Positions 1-6,764 of a stretch of 13,885 bases of DNA are shown here, in pieces. A program made the translations under genes and the position numbers. A model generated the notes under the pieces. It saw only the letters and a program-made list of their open reading frames with translations. It ran no database searches and was not told the DNA's origin. This DNA is from Candidatus Zixiibacteriota bacterium (GTDB lineage Bacteria; Zixibacteria; MSB-5A5; RBG-16-43-9), in the NCBI GenBank assembly GCA_029858245.1, contig JAOUFL010000028.1, positions 1 to 13,885 on the forward strand, in the 5' to 3' direction. Each line of letters starts with the position of its first letter. Positions within the stretch are counted from its first letter, which is position 1.

Positions 1-382
1 CTTCGTAAGTTCCCGTGGGCAAAGAGCCTCCAAATTCCAACTGTTGAGTGGCATAATTGCCTGAATTTAACTCCACATAATTACTACGATAAACCGTCCA
101 GTCTTTTTCAAGCTCGAAATAAAGGCGATTAAAACCACTATAGCTTGGGTCAAAATATGGTGATAATTCTATTGAGAAAATTTCGGTAGTATTACAATCA
201 AAAATTTGAGGTAATGATGTTATTTCAGAGAAATAGTAGCTTCCGCTTCCTACCCCACAGCTTGGTGTTAGTGCATTGCCTGAAGTCTCACTCTTTTTAT
301 TGCAACTCAAGACACTAAAAAGGGATAACAAAGAAAGTATTAAGATCAAAAACTTGAAACTTTTGAAGAACTCCTTAATCAT
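1..382 (-). CDS. Lipoprotein of unknown function, C-terminus cut by the window edge
   Basis: The reading frame is open from an ATG at 382 down to base 1 (127 codons visible, no stop). The N-terminus is a lipoprotein signal: basic start (MIKEFFKSFK), a hydrophobic stretch of about 14 residues, then a lipobox ending VLSC with the Cys at residue 27. Maturation would lipidate that Cys and anchor the protein in the envelope. A Lys/Ser/Gly-rich linker follows, then a probable beta-rich domain rich in Tyr, Phe and Ser with Cys at about residues 42 and 63. I recognise no family. The start overlaps the stop of the upstream minus-strand gene by four bases (ATGA), and the GGAGG SD lies inside that gene's last codons, so the two are almost certainly co-transcribed and translationally coupled. 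Confidence 0.75.
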   Translation of the reverse strand, partial: MIKEFFKSFKFLILILSLLSLFSVLSCNKKSETSGNALTPSCGVGSGSYYFSEITSLPQIFDCNTTEIFSIELSPYFDPSYSGFNRLYFELEKDWTVYRSNYVELNSGNYATQQLEFGGSLPTGTYE

Positions 383-1041
383 TTTCCCTCCTTTTTTATT
401 TTTGAGCCAGATAGATCGATTGCTTTTACTTCAACTTTTAAGAAATCCAGAAGGTTATCAAATCCCACCAGTTGCCAGCTCCGGTTTTGGTTTTTCCCTA
501 TGTTGTTAAATGTGCCTCCTTCCCCAGCGGGAGGGGATACACTCTGTGTTCGAGGGGGTGATTTGAAATAAAATCTTTCAGTTATCCTGCGTCCGGGTCC
601 CTTGCTTTCAGGCTCAGGTTCAGCACCCCATAAGACCAGCTCGCAATCTACAACGGCACTATCTCCCGCTATTTTTATCTTCAGGTTCACTATGTCAAAA
701 TCCCAGAAATTAGAAGAGCTGAGTGGATTTATCTGTTTGAATGAGGGTTTTTGAAGAGAAAGTTTTCTCTTTGATGAATTATTGAAAACATTCTGCAATT
801 CCTTAGTTAAAACTCCATTAACCTGAAATCTCTTCTGTTTTACAAAAAGTGAAGGTGCGGAGACCATCGAGATCTTCAGAGTGTCCTGCTGCTGAATCCC
901 TTTTCTGACCATATCCAGTGCCAGTTCAATTCTTTGCTGGTCGCTCATCATTACAAAATGCTGAGCAATAATTAACTTTGAACATAAGAATATTAGTAAA
1001 AATGAAAACAAAAATACACTTATCCGCTTCTTATAGGACAT
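379..1041 (-). CDS. Secreted protein of unknown function, possibly NTF2-like fold
   Basis: A protein of 220 residues. The start at 1041 is preferred over the upstream ATG at 1056 because a perfect SD (GGAGGTGA, minus strand 1054-1047) sits 5 bases before 1041 and would lie inside the longer version. The N-terminus is a signal peptide: SYKKR, then a hydrophobic core, with likely cleavage after KLIIA. The mature part opens with a helix (QQRIELALDMVRKGIQQQD) and continues with strands such as GDSAVVDCELVLWG, RRITERFYFK and SWQLVGFDNLLDFL. A helix followed by a curved sheet ending in a W-x-L-x-G-F-D strand recalls NTF2/SnoaL-like secreted proteins, but this is a fold-level guess. Residues 169-176 (SPPAGEGG) are encoded by a GC-rich palindrome and may be a repeat-derived insertion. 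The last four bases overlap the lipoprotein gene. Confidence 0.75.
   Translation of the reverse strand: MSYKKRISVFLFSFLLIFLCSKLIIAQHFVMMSDQQRIELALDMVRKGIQQQDTLKISMVSAPSLFVKQKRFQVNGVLTKELQNVFNNSSKRKLSLQKPSFKQINPLSSSNFWDFDIVNLKIKIAGDSAVVDCELVLWGAEPEPESKGPGRRITERFYFKSPPRTQSVSPPAGEGGTFNNIGKNQNRSWQLVGFDNLLDFLKVEVKAIDLSGSKIKKEGK
512..540. repeat. GC-rich imperfect palindrome inside a coding region, REP-like
   Basis: CCTTCCCC-AGC-GGGAGGGG forms an imperfect inverted repeat (two G-T wobbles, one mismatch). Its right half GGGAGGGGAT resembles the right halves of the hairpin repeats at 4340-4370 and 4532-4560. It lies in frame within the secreted-protein gene and encodes a Pro/Gly-rich bump. Confidence 0.4.
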
Positions 1042-1146
1042 TATTTTCACCTCCATCGAGGATTATAAGAGTTTTTCAGTGTTAACCCCACTGATTATAA
1101 TTATATTATTAATGATAAAACCTTATTTAATTATATATATAACTTA

Positions 1147-1155
1147 GGGGGGGGG
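1147..1155. repeat. Homopolymeric G9 tract in a divergent intergenic region
   Basis: Nine consecutive G on the plus strand, in an otherwise very AT-rich 269-base gap between two divergent start codons (1041 and 1311). It is flanked downstream by T-rich runs. Such tracts are prone to slippage; whether this one varies cannot be judged from one sequence. Confidence 0.6.
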
Positions 1156-1256
1156 TAGTATTGTCAAGTATTATTTTATTTTTTTTATAATTTTTTTAAA
1201 AGGTTTTGGTGTTCAATATCTTAGATTAACTAAACTAAGACATCTGGATATTTAGA

Positions 1257-1285
1257 TTGACAAATGCTAATCCGAATTGTATACT
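1257..1285 (+). promoter_or_regulatory. Sigma70-type promoter for the beta-propeller/EndoQ operon
   Basis: A consensus -35 TTGACA (1257-1262) lies 17 bases from TATACT (1280-1285, 5 of 6 consensus). Transcription would start near 1292, about 19 bases before the ATG at 1311. The resulting leader is AT-rich with no recognisable SD. Confidence 0.75.
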
Positions 1286-1310
1286 TTTAAAAATTTATAA
1301 TTCTTAAAGT

Positions 1311-2999
1311 ATGAAAATAAAAAAGTGGTTTGTGCTCTCTTTTTGTCTTTTAGTTGCCGTGCTCTTTGGGTTCAGAGATTTCCTCGAGGGTTTTGAGGCT
1401 GAATATGCTCTTTATAGGAATCCGGCCTTATCTCCTGATGAAAGCCAAGTGGCTTTTGAGTGTAGGGATATAAATGTAGGTATGGAAGGCGAGGATAGAC
1501 CCGAAAAAGAAAGTGATATTTTCTTAGTTGATATCAAGGGTGAGAATCTAAGACAGTTGACTTTTTACAGCGAGGGGATTACACTTTCCCCCGATAAATC
1601 TCAGGTTCTACTTCAGACCTATTATGGATTATACCTTTTGGACCTGAATAAAAAAACACCTCCACGACAGGTCTTCAACCGTTTTCCCGAATTGGCTCTT
1701 GATGGGCGATACGGTTCAGTCGAGCAGCTCTCCTGGTCTCCGAGCGGCAGAAAATTCTTTTTCGACAGGGCTATTGGGCTTGACTGGGAAAGGAAGTATT
1801 CCATATTAGATGCGAAAACTTTAGAGGAACGACTCTTTGATCCAGATTTAGGAAATTTTTGGGCAGGCATACAATGGATCGATGACAACACCATTATCTT
1901 TGAAAGAAATAACGAGATTTTGATTTATAATTATGTCACCAGACAGGGAGACTTACTGGCTTCTGGATTACCTAACGCACCCTGCACAAATCCTATCCCG
2001 AGTCCGGATATGCAGAGGTTTTTGTATCGATATACAGACCAGTATAAGGTAAGATTGGGCTCTCGAATGAAAATAGTGGTCTGCCAGGTTAATGATTTAC
2101 CCGATTGGGCTTCAGATGAGCTTACCAAACAGCTCTGGTCGGGGAAAGAAAACATTTTAAAGAAAACAGATTATCTTTTACTGGATGGCTCAATCTCACA
2201 GGTGAAAGTAAGCTGGTTCAGAGATAGCCAGAGGCTCTTAATCAAAGGACAGAAAGAGCTCTGGATTTATAACCTTTCCGATTCCTCTTATACCCCTGTA
2301 TTTCTTGACTCTATCCCGATTACGGAGGCGGTTCTGACTCCAGACCAGGGAAAGATATTCTTCCTTTCCTACTTTTGGGGAGACAGGGATGGAGATGGCA
2401 GACTAAGCAGGTATGAAAAAATCTCGGACCTTAAAGTATACAACCTCAGAAGCAAGAAATGTAGAATTATACTCAATCATTCAGATCCTGCTGCACAATT
2501 AAGTTTATCCCCGGATGGGAAATTTTTAGCTTTCGTGAAAAGTGATAATATCTGGGTTCTGAATACCGAAACAGAAGATGTTTTCCAACTAACGTCTGAT
2601 GGAGGAATAAATCCTCAATGGCTTGCAAACAGTAAGGCTCTTTTATTTACCGAGAAAGGTTCTCTGGTAAGAGTTGACCTCAAAGATAAAAAATATACAT
2701 ATCTGACATTAGGCAGGGGAGTGGAGCCAAACTGGTTAAATAATGGGGAGATAATCCTTAAAAGTGGTGGGAAATTCTGGAAAATTTCATTAGATAGATT
2801 TGAGGTGAAGGAGATTGAAACCTACCCGGATAAACCAAGGATGACCAAAGGAAAAAAATATGAGGTTTACATTGAAGATGTTGAGCTTGAACCTATGTAT
2901 AAAAATATATCGGCGATAAAAGCCAAGAATGTGAACACCTCGGAATACTGGACGATAAAACAACCCTGGTGTAATTTTCCCTGGGAGCTTAAGAAATAA
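1311..2999 (+). CDS. Exported TolB/WD40-like beta-propeller protein with an EF-hand loop
   Basis: A protein of 562 residues. The N-terminus (MKIKKW then hydrophobic residues 7-21) is a signal peptide or membrane anchor, so the rest probably lies outside the cytoplasm. TolB-type (PD40) blades recur: NPALSPDESQVAF (38-49), ITLSPDKSQVLL (90-101), QLSWSPSGRKFFF (139-151), SLSPDGKFLAFV (398-409), and weaker W-x-x-N-S-type copies after that, suggesting six to eight blades. Between blades, residues 358-369 form a complete EF-hand calcium loop: Asp 358, 360 and 362, Gly363, Leu365, Ser366 and Glu369. The last 60 residues are not propeller-like. The gene is first in an operon with the EndoQ gene 17 bases downstream. 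Such propellers usually bind proteins or sugars; no catalytic motif is visible and the ligand is unknown. There is no SD, so the start rests on the signal peptide and promoter position. Confidence 0.85.
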   Translation: MKIKKWFVLSFCLLVAVLFGFRDFLEGFEAEYALYRNPALSPDESQVAFECRDINVGMEGEDRPEKESDIFLVDIKGENLRQLTFYSEGITLSPDKSQVLLQTYYGLYLLDLNKKTPPRQVFNRFPELALDGRYGSVEQLSWSPSGRKFFFDRAIGLDWERKYSILDAKTLEERLFDPDLGNFWAGIQWIDDNTIIFERNNEILIYNYVTRQGDLLASGLPNAPCTNPIPSPDMQRFLYRYTDQYKVRLGSRMKIVVCQVNDLPDWASDELTKQLWSGKENILKKTDYLLLDGSISQVKVSWFRDSQRLLIKGQKELWIYNLSDSSYTPVFLDSIPITEAVLTPDQGKIFFLSYFWGDRDGDGRLSRYEKISDLKVYNLRSKKCRIILNHSDPAAQLSLSPDGKFLAFVKSDNIWVLNTETEDVFQLTSDGGINPQWLANSKALLFTEKGSLVRVDLKDKKYTYLTLGRGVEPNWLNNGEIILKSGGKFWKISLDRFEVKEIETYPDKPRMTKGKKYEVYIEDVELEPMYKNISAIKAKNVNTSEYWTIKQPWCNFPWELKK

Positions 3000-3016
3000 C
3001 AGGAGGAAGACACAAA

Positions 3017-4273
3017 ATGCGTTTCATTGCAGATTTTCACATCCATTCCAAATACAGCCGGGCTACCTCGAAGGAGATGGAAGTGGAATCTTTATCCAGA
3101 TGGGCGGAGATCAAGGGTATCTCACTTTTAGGTACTGGAGATTTTACCCACCCATTATATCTTTCTGAGTTAAAGGAGAAACTGGAGCCTCTGGGGAACG
3201 GTCTTTTTCAGTTAAAAAATAAAAAAAGCTCAACTAAATTTATCCTCACTGCGGAGGTAAACAATATCTTTCATCAGTTTGGCAGGTTAAGGAAGATCCA
3301 TACTGTTATCTTTGCACCTTCTTTTGAAGTTGTTGAGAAAATCAATCAAAAATTGAAGAGTTTGGGTAAACTCGAATCCGATGGCAGACCGATATTTACC
3401 TTTCCGGTTAAGGATCTGGTCAAAATAATTCTGGGGGTTTCAGAGTATTGCCTGATTGTACCGGGTCATGCCTGGACACCCTGGTTTTCAATCTTCGGGG
3501 CTAATTCCGGATTCGATTCGATCGAGGAGTGCTTTGGTGAGTATTCCAGAGATATATATAGTATAGAAACCGGCCTCTCTTCTGACCCGGAGATGAACTG
3601 GAGACTGTCCAGATTAGACAACATAACCCTGATGTCTAATTCGGATGCTCATTCACCCTCTAAGCTGGGAAGAGAAGCTAATGTATTCGACTGCGAACTG
3701 GATTATAACGAAATTCTGCAGGTGATAAAAACGAAAGACAAAAGCAGGTTTCTTTTTACCATAGAGTTTTTCCCGGAGGAGGGTAAATACCATTTTGACG
3801 GGCACAGGAACTGCGGGGTTTTATCCTCTCCCTCTGAGACCAAAAAGAATAAGAATCTCTGCCCGGTCTGTCATAAAAAACTTACCGTAGGTGTTATGCA
3901 CAGGGTAGAGGATTTGGCAGACAGATCCCAAGGATTTGTTCCGCCAAATTCAATACCCTCTAAGCATATTATTCCCTTACCGGAGATAATTGCTGACGTC
4001 TTGGGACAGGCACCGGACACGAAAGGTGTAGAAGCGGAATATAAGAAGATGATTCAGAACTTTGGAAATGAATTTAAGATACTTTTAGATCTTTCCATTG
4101 AGGATATCTCCTCGAAAACCTCACCCAAAATAGCAGAGGGGATAAAGAGGGTCAGGGAAGGAAAATTGAATATCATCCCCGGTCATGATGGGGTTTACGG
4201 GAAAATAAAGATTTTCGAGGAAGGCAGGGAAGAAGAAGTAAAAAAAGAAACGGAGCAGCTGGGGTTGTTTTAG
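3017..4273 (+). CDS. Endonuclease Q (EndoQ), PHP-domain DNA-repair nuclease
   Basis: A protein of 418 residues, close to family length. EndoQ nicks DNA on the 5' side of deaminated bases (uracil, hypoxanthine, xanthine) and abasic sites; it is known from Pyrococcus and Bacillus. The N-terminal PHP metallophosphoesterase core is complete: D-F-H-x-H (His8, His10), GTGDFTHP (Asp42, His45), TAEVNNIF (Glu80), His95, PGHAWTPW (His151) and SNSDAHSP (Asp210, His212). A zinc-ribbon-like segment follows (Cys266, Cys282, Cys285 with nearby His), then VGVMHRVEDLADR (291-303) and a helical C-terminal part. The chain ends Q-L-G-L-F, matching the bacterial sliding-clamp binding consensus QL(S/D)LF. AGGAGG at 3001-3006 serves as SD. 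The gene follows the propeller gene by 17 bases and is probably co-transcribed, with no obvious functional link between the two. Family assignment comes from motif order and is strong; clamp binding is inference. Confidence 0.9.
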   Translation: MRFIADFHIHSKYSRATSKEMEVESLSRWAEIKGISLLGTGDFTHPLYLSELKEKLEPLGNGLFQLKNKKSSTKFILTAEVNNIFHQFGRLRKIHTVIFAPSFEVVEKINQKLKSLGKLESDGRPIFTFPVKDLVKIILGVSEYCLIVPGHAWTPWFSIFGANSGFDSIEECFGEYSRDIYSIETGLSSDPEMNWRLSRLDNITLMSNSDAHSPSKLGREANVFDCELDYNEILQVIKTKDKSRFLFTIEFFPEEGKYHFDGHRNCGVLSSPSETKKNKNLCPVCHKKLTVGVMHRVEDLADRSQGFVPPNSIPSKHIIPLPEIIADVLGQAPDTKGVEAEYKKMIQNFGNEFKILLDLSIEDISSKTSPKIAEGIKRVREGKLNIIPGHDGVYGKIKIFEEGREEEVKKETEQLGLF

Positions 4274-4339
4274 ATTGGCAGGGATTAAAAATTTTGAACC
4301 CCAACATACTGCCCTCAAGATAGGGTAAGATTAGACCTC

Positions 4340-4370
4340 ACCCTATCCCTCTCCTGTAAGGAGAGGGGAT
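4340..4370. repeat. Hairpin repeat, copy A (CCCTCTCCT...AGGAGAGGG)
   Basis: A 9-bp perfect stem (4347-4355 with 4359-4367), a GTA loop, and a G-T pair extending it, followed by GATTTATAG. Bases 4321-4345 add an outer TAGGGT...ACCCTA pairing. The right half AAGGAGAGGGGATTT recurs exactly in copy B. This is the style of short intergenic repeats common in candidate-phylum genomes; it could also act as a weak terminator for the EndoQ operon. Confidence 0.65.
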
Positions 4371-4463
4371 TTATAGAAATAAAAAGGGCACTTAACAATT
4401 AGGGCTGATTTAACTGGGGAGAAAGAGCAATATTCTTTCCTACAAAACTACAAAACCACGTAA

Positions 4464-4487
4464 ACCCACCTTACCCTCAAGGTGGGT
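4464..4487. repeat. Perfect 9-bp stem-loop
   Basis: ACCCACCTT and AAGGTGGGT pair perfectly around a six-base loop (ACCCTC). It lacks a T run, so it looks more like a member of the repeat cluster than a terminator. Confidence 0.6.
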
Positions 4488-4504
4488 CAATCTTGAACCT
4501 CTCC

Positions 4505-4519
4505 CCCGCCTGTGGCGGG
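4505..4519. repeat. GC-rich mini hairpin CCCGCC-TGT-GGCGGG
   Basis: A perfect 6-bp GC stem with a three-base loop, followed by ATTTT. It lies 12 bases before copy B of the hairpin repeat and may form one composite unit with it. It could function as a short terminator. Confidence 0.55.
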
Positions 4520-4531
4520 ATTTTCAACCTG

Positions 4532-4560
4532 ATCCTCTCCTTAAAAAGGAGAGGGGATTT
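4532..4560. repeat. Hairpin repeat, copy B, followed by a T run
   Basis: CCTCTCCTT (4534-4542) and AAGGAGAGG (4546-4554) pair perfectly around AAA, then GGATTTTTT follows. The right half AAGGAGAGGGGATTT is identical to that of copy A about 187 bases upstream. The T run makes this the better terminator candidate for the upstream operon. Confidence 0.65.
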
Positions 4561-4615
4561 TTAAAAGACCCTTTTGTAAATAACTGCTTTACAGGATAAG
4601 TCGTAAAGAAAGGAT

Positions 4616-4641
4616 AAAACAGACATCCCTGTCTGTTTTTT
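4616..4641 (+). terminator. Hairpin plus T tract, probable Rho-independent terminator
   Basis: AAAACAGACA and TGTCTGTTTT form a 10-bp perfect stem with a TCCC loop, ending in six T. The arms are symmetrical (A run on the left, T run on the right), so it could work in both directions. It lies 80 bases upstream of the promoter candidate for the next operon and would insulate the two. Confidence 0.6.
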
Positions 4642-4721
4642 AATTTTCAGAGAGCGAATTATAACGAAGCAGCACAGAATATTTTGTTATCCCTCTCTCA
4701 TTTTTCCATTTTAAGGAATGC

Positions 4722-4750
4722 TTGACAATTCTCTGCCTGAACCTGATATT
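4722..4750 (+). promoter_or_regulatory. Candidate promoter of the carbamoyltransferase operon
   Basis: TTGACA (4722-4727) lies 17 bases from GATATT (4745-4750), or 19 from TATTAC (4747-4752). The predicted transcription start near 4757 leaves a very short leader that still includes AAGGTAGG (4757-4764). This supports the ATG at 4770 as the true start of the first gene. Confidence 0.5.
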
Positions 4751-4769
4751 ACCCCTGAAGGTAGGTTAT

Positions 4770-5012
4770 ATGAGCGGTTTTTTCAAAAAAATCTGGTCCG
4801 GTATCAAGGCATTCTCCAGAAAAGTCGCCTATGTTCAATCCCTTATTATCTTGACCCTCTTTTACTTTCTGGTAATAGGTCCCTTTTCCATAGCTATTCG
4901 TATTCTGGGCAAGGACCTTTTGAATAAGAAATGGAAGGATAAAAAAACATCGTACTGGATAAAAAAAGAGAAGGCAGAAATTAATTTAGAAAATGCTCGC
5001 AGGCAATTTTAA
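4770..5012 (+). CDS. Small SxtJ-like membrane protein of a carbamoyltransferase operon
   Basis: A protein of 80 residues. The start at 4770 has an AAGGTAGG SD five bases upstream and lies downstream of the promoter; earlier in-frame starts overlap the promoter. It has one membrane segment (about residues 22-46, SLIILTLFYFLVIGPFSIAI), then a basic cytoplasmic-looking tail with RILGKDLLNKK and SYWIKKE. That order (helix, R-x-x-GKD-x-L, then SYW) matches the C-terminal half of SxtJ-family proteins as I remember them, which are longer with extra N-terminal membrane helices. This would be a shortened form. It abuts the carbamoyltransferase start with no gap (TAA then ATG), so the two are translationally coupled. 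A role in placing the transferase or its substrate at the membrane is inference; no catalytic residues are visible. Confidence 0.8.
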   Translation: MSGFFKKIWSGIKAFSRKVAYVQSLIILTLFYFLVIGPFSIAIRILGKDLLNKKWKDKKTSYWIKKEKAEINLENARRQF

Positions 5013-6746
5013 ATGTATATCTTAGGTATCTCAGCTTTTTATCACGACTCAGCCGCAGCTTTACTTAAAGATGGCAGGATTATAGCAGCAGCTCAGGAGG
5101 AGAGGTTTACCCGAATTAAACACGATTCCGGCTTTCCCATAAATGCAATTAACTACTGCCTTTCTTCTGGAAATATATCAGCTAAGGAAGTTGATTATAT
5201 TGGTTTTTACGAAAAACCGTTTATCAAGTTCGAAAGGATTTTATTCTCACATTTAGCCACCTTTCCCAAATCCTTTATTTCCTTCTTGATAGCAACACCT
5301 ATGTGGCTGAAAGAGAAACTCTGGATACCAAGTTTAATCCGGAAACAGCTAAGCTACCAAGGAGAGGTTTTATTGATCGAACATCATCTCTCCCATGCAG
5401 GGTCCAGCTTTTTGGTTTCCCCTTTTAAGGAGGCAGCTATACTTACAATAGATGGGGTGGGTGAATGGTCAACTGGTGTTTGCGGGATAGGCAAAGACAA
5501 TCAGATTGAGCTTTACCATGAGATGAGGTTTCCCCATTCCCTGGGGCTATTATACAGTGCCTTCACTTACTATTTAGGCTTCAAGGTGAACAGCGCAGAA
5601 TACAAGGTGATGGGCTTAGCTCCATATGGAAAGCCGATATATTATGATCTCATAATGAGAGAATTAGTAGATTTGAAAGAAGATGGAAGTTTTAAATTGA
5701 ATATGCGGTATTTTTCATACGACCATGGTCTGAAGATGACAAATAATCGGTTGGATAAACTATTTGGCTCTCCTCGTAGAGTCCCTGAATCGGAAATAAC
5801 AAAACTGCATAAGGACATTGCCTCGAGTCTCCAAAAGGTTACAGAGGAGATAGTTTTGAGGATGGCAAATAATCTATATGAAGAAACCGGTTTGAAAAAA
5901 CTTTGCTTAGCTGGGGGGGTAGCTTTAAATTGCTTAGCTAACTCGAGGATTTTAAAGGAGACCCCTTTTAAGGAGGTCTTTATTCAGCCTGGTTCAAGTG
6001 ATGCTGGTGGTGCTGTGGGCGTGGCTGCTTATATTCATTATACTATTCTAAATAATAAGAGAAACTTTGTATGGGAAGATGCCTATTTGGGTCCGGGATA
6101 TTCCAATGAGGAGATAAAAGGTTTTCTGAATAGAGAAGGATTAAATTACAGGGAATATAAAGTAGAAGAACTGCTGAAACTTGCTGCAAAACTACTTTCG
6201 GAACAGAACATAATTGGATGGTTTCAAGGAAGGATGGAATTTGGTCCGAGAGCCCTGGGTAACCGCAGTATCCTGGCTGACCCTCGAAATGCAGATAATA
6301 AGGACAGAGTCAATCAAAAAGTTAAATACCGGGAAAGTTTCAGACCGTTTGCTCCCAGTGTTATACAGGAGAAGGCAGCAGAATTTTTCGAAATAGACAG
6401 GGATTCCCCCTTTATGCTTTTGACCTTTAAGGTAAAAAACAACCGGATCCCGGCAGTAACTCACGTGGATTTCTCAGCCAGACTGCAGACCGTAAGAAGA
6501 GAGGATAACCTGCTTTTCTATGGTCTTCTGAAAGAGTTCGGGAACCTGACCGGCTGCCCGGTGCTGTTGAACACCTCGTTCAACTTGAGAGGTGAGCCCA
6601 TAGTCTGTACCCCAAGGGAGGCATATCTTTCCTTTATGCGTTCCGGGATAGACTACCTTATTATGGGTAATTTCGTATTGGATAAAAAGGAGATGGCTCC
6701 CCTGAAAGAGGAGTTCTCCTGTGAAAAAATGTTTGCTCAAGATTAA
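5013..6746 (+). CDS. Carbamoyltransferase, NodU/CmcH/TobZ/SxtI family
   Basis: A full-length protein of 577 residues. The family transfers the carbamoyl group of carbamoyl phosphate, through a carbamoyl-adenylate, to a hydroxyl on sugars, antibiotics, toxins or Nod factors. The N-terminal Carbam_trans_N domain (about 1-350) begins ILGISAFYHDSAAALL and carries HHLSHA (124-129, metal/substrate histidines) and TIDGVGEW (from Asp147), then the ASKHA-type glycine stretch LAGGVALNC. The C-terminal Carbam_trans_C domain (about 375-560) contains WFQGRMEFGPRALGNRSI (403-420), KYRESFRPFAPS and NTSFNLRGEP. No signal peptide or membrane helix, hence cytoplasmic. It is second in a four-gene operon with two small membrane proteins and an SGNH hydrolase, so the acceptor is probably a membrane-linked glycan or lipid. 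The acceptor cannot be read from sequence. Confidence 0.95.
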   Translation: MYILGISAFYHDSAAALLKDGRIIAAAQEERFTRIKHDSGFPINAINYCLSSGNISAKEVDYIGFYEKPFIKFERILFSHLATFPKSFISFLIATPMWLKEKLWIPSLIRKQLSYQGEVLLIEHHLSHAGSSFLVSPFKEAAILTIDGVGEWSTGVCGIGKDNQIELYHEMRFPHSLGLLYSAFTYYLGFKVNSAEYKVMGLAPYGKPIYYDLIMRELVDLKEDGSFKLNMRYFSYDHGLKMTNNRLDKLFGSPRRVPESEITKLHKDIASSLQKVTEEIVLRMANNLYEETGLKKLCLAGGVALNCLANSRILKETPFKEVFIQPGSSDAGGAVGVAAYIHYTILNNKRNFVWEDAYLGPGYSNEEIKGFLNREGLNYREYKVEELLKLAAKLLSEQNIIGWFQGRMEFGPRALGNRSILADPRNADNKDRVNQKVKYRESFRPFAPSVIQEKAAEFFEIDRDSPFMLLTFKVKNNRIPAVTHVDFSARLQTVRREDNLLFYGLLKEFGNLTGCPVLLNTSFNLRGEPIVCTPREAYLSFMRSGIDYLIMGNFVLDKKEMAPLKEEFSCEKMFAQD

Positions 6747-6764
6747 AGTCCGAAAGGAGAGGAT

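Larger units (their letters stand above)
4274..4769. other. 496-base gene-free stretch with clustered hairpin repeats
   Basis: No convincing gene is present. The stretch holds at least four compact inverted repeats, listed separately, then a terminator-like hairpin and a candidate promoter for the carbamoyltransferase operon. Open frames starting at 4718 and 4722 overlap that promoter and are not believed as starts. Confidence 0.6.

Noticed and set aside
4274..4769. CRISPR array or insertion-sequence remnant
   Set aside because: The repeats are not regularly spaced with spacers, and no transposase fragment or target duplication is visible.
4718..4927. 69-codon open frame overlapping the SxtJ-like gene
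   Set aside because: Different frame from the membrane protein, no SD, and it overlaps the promoter candidate; its translation shows no family features.
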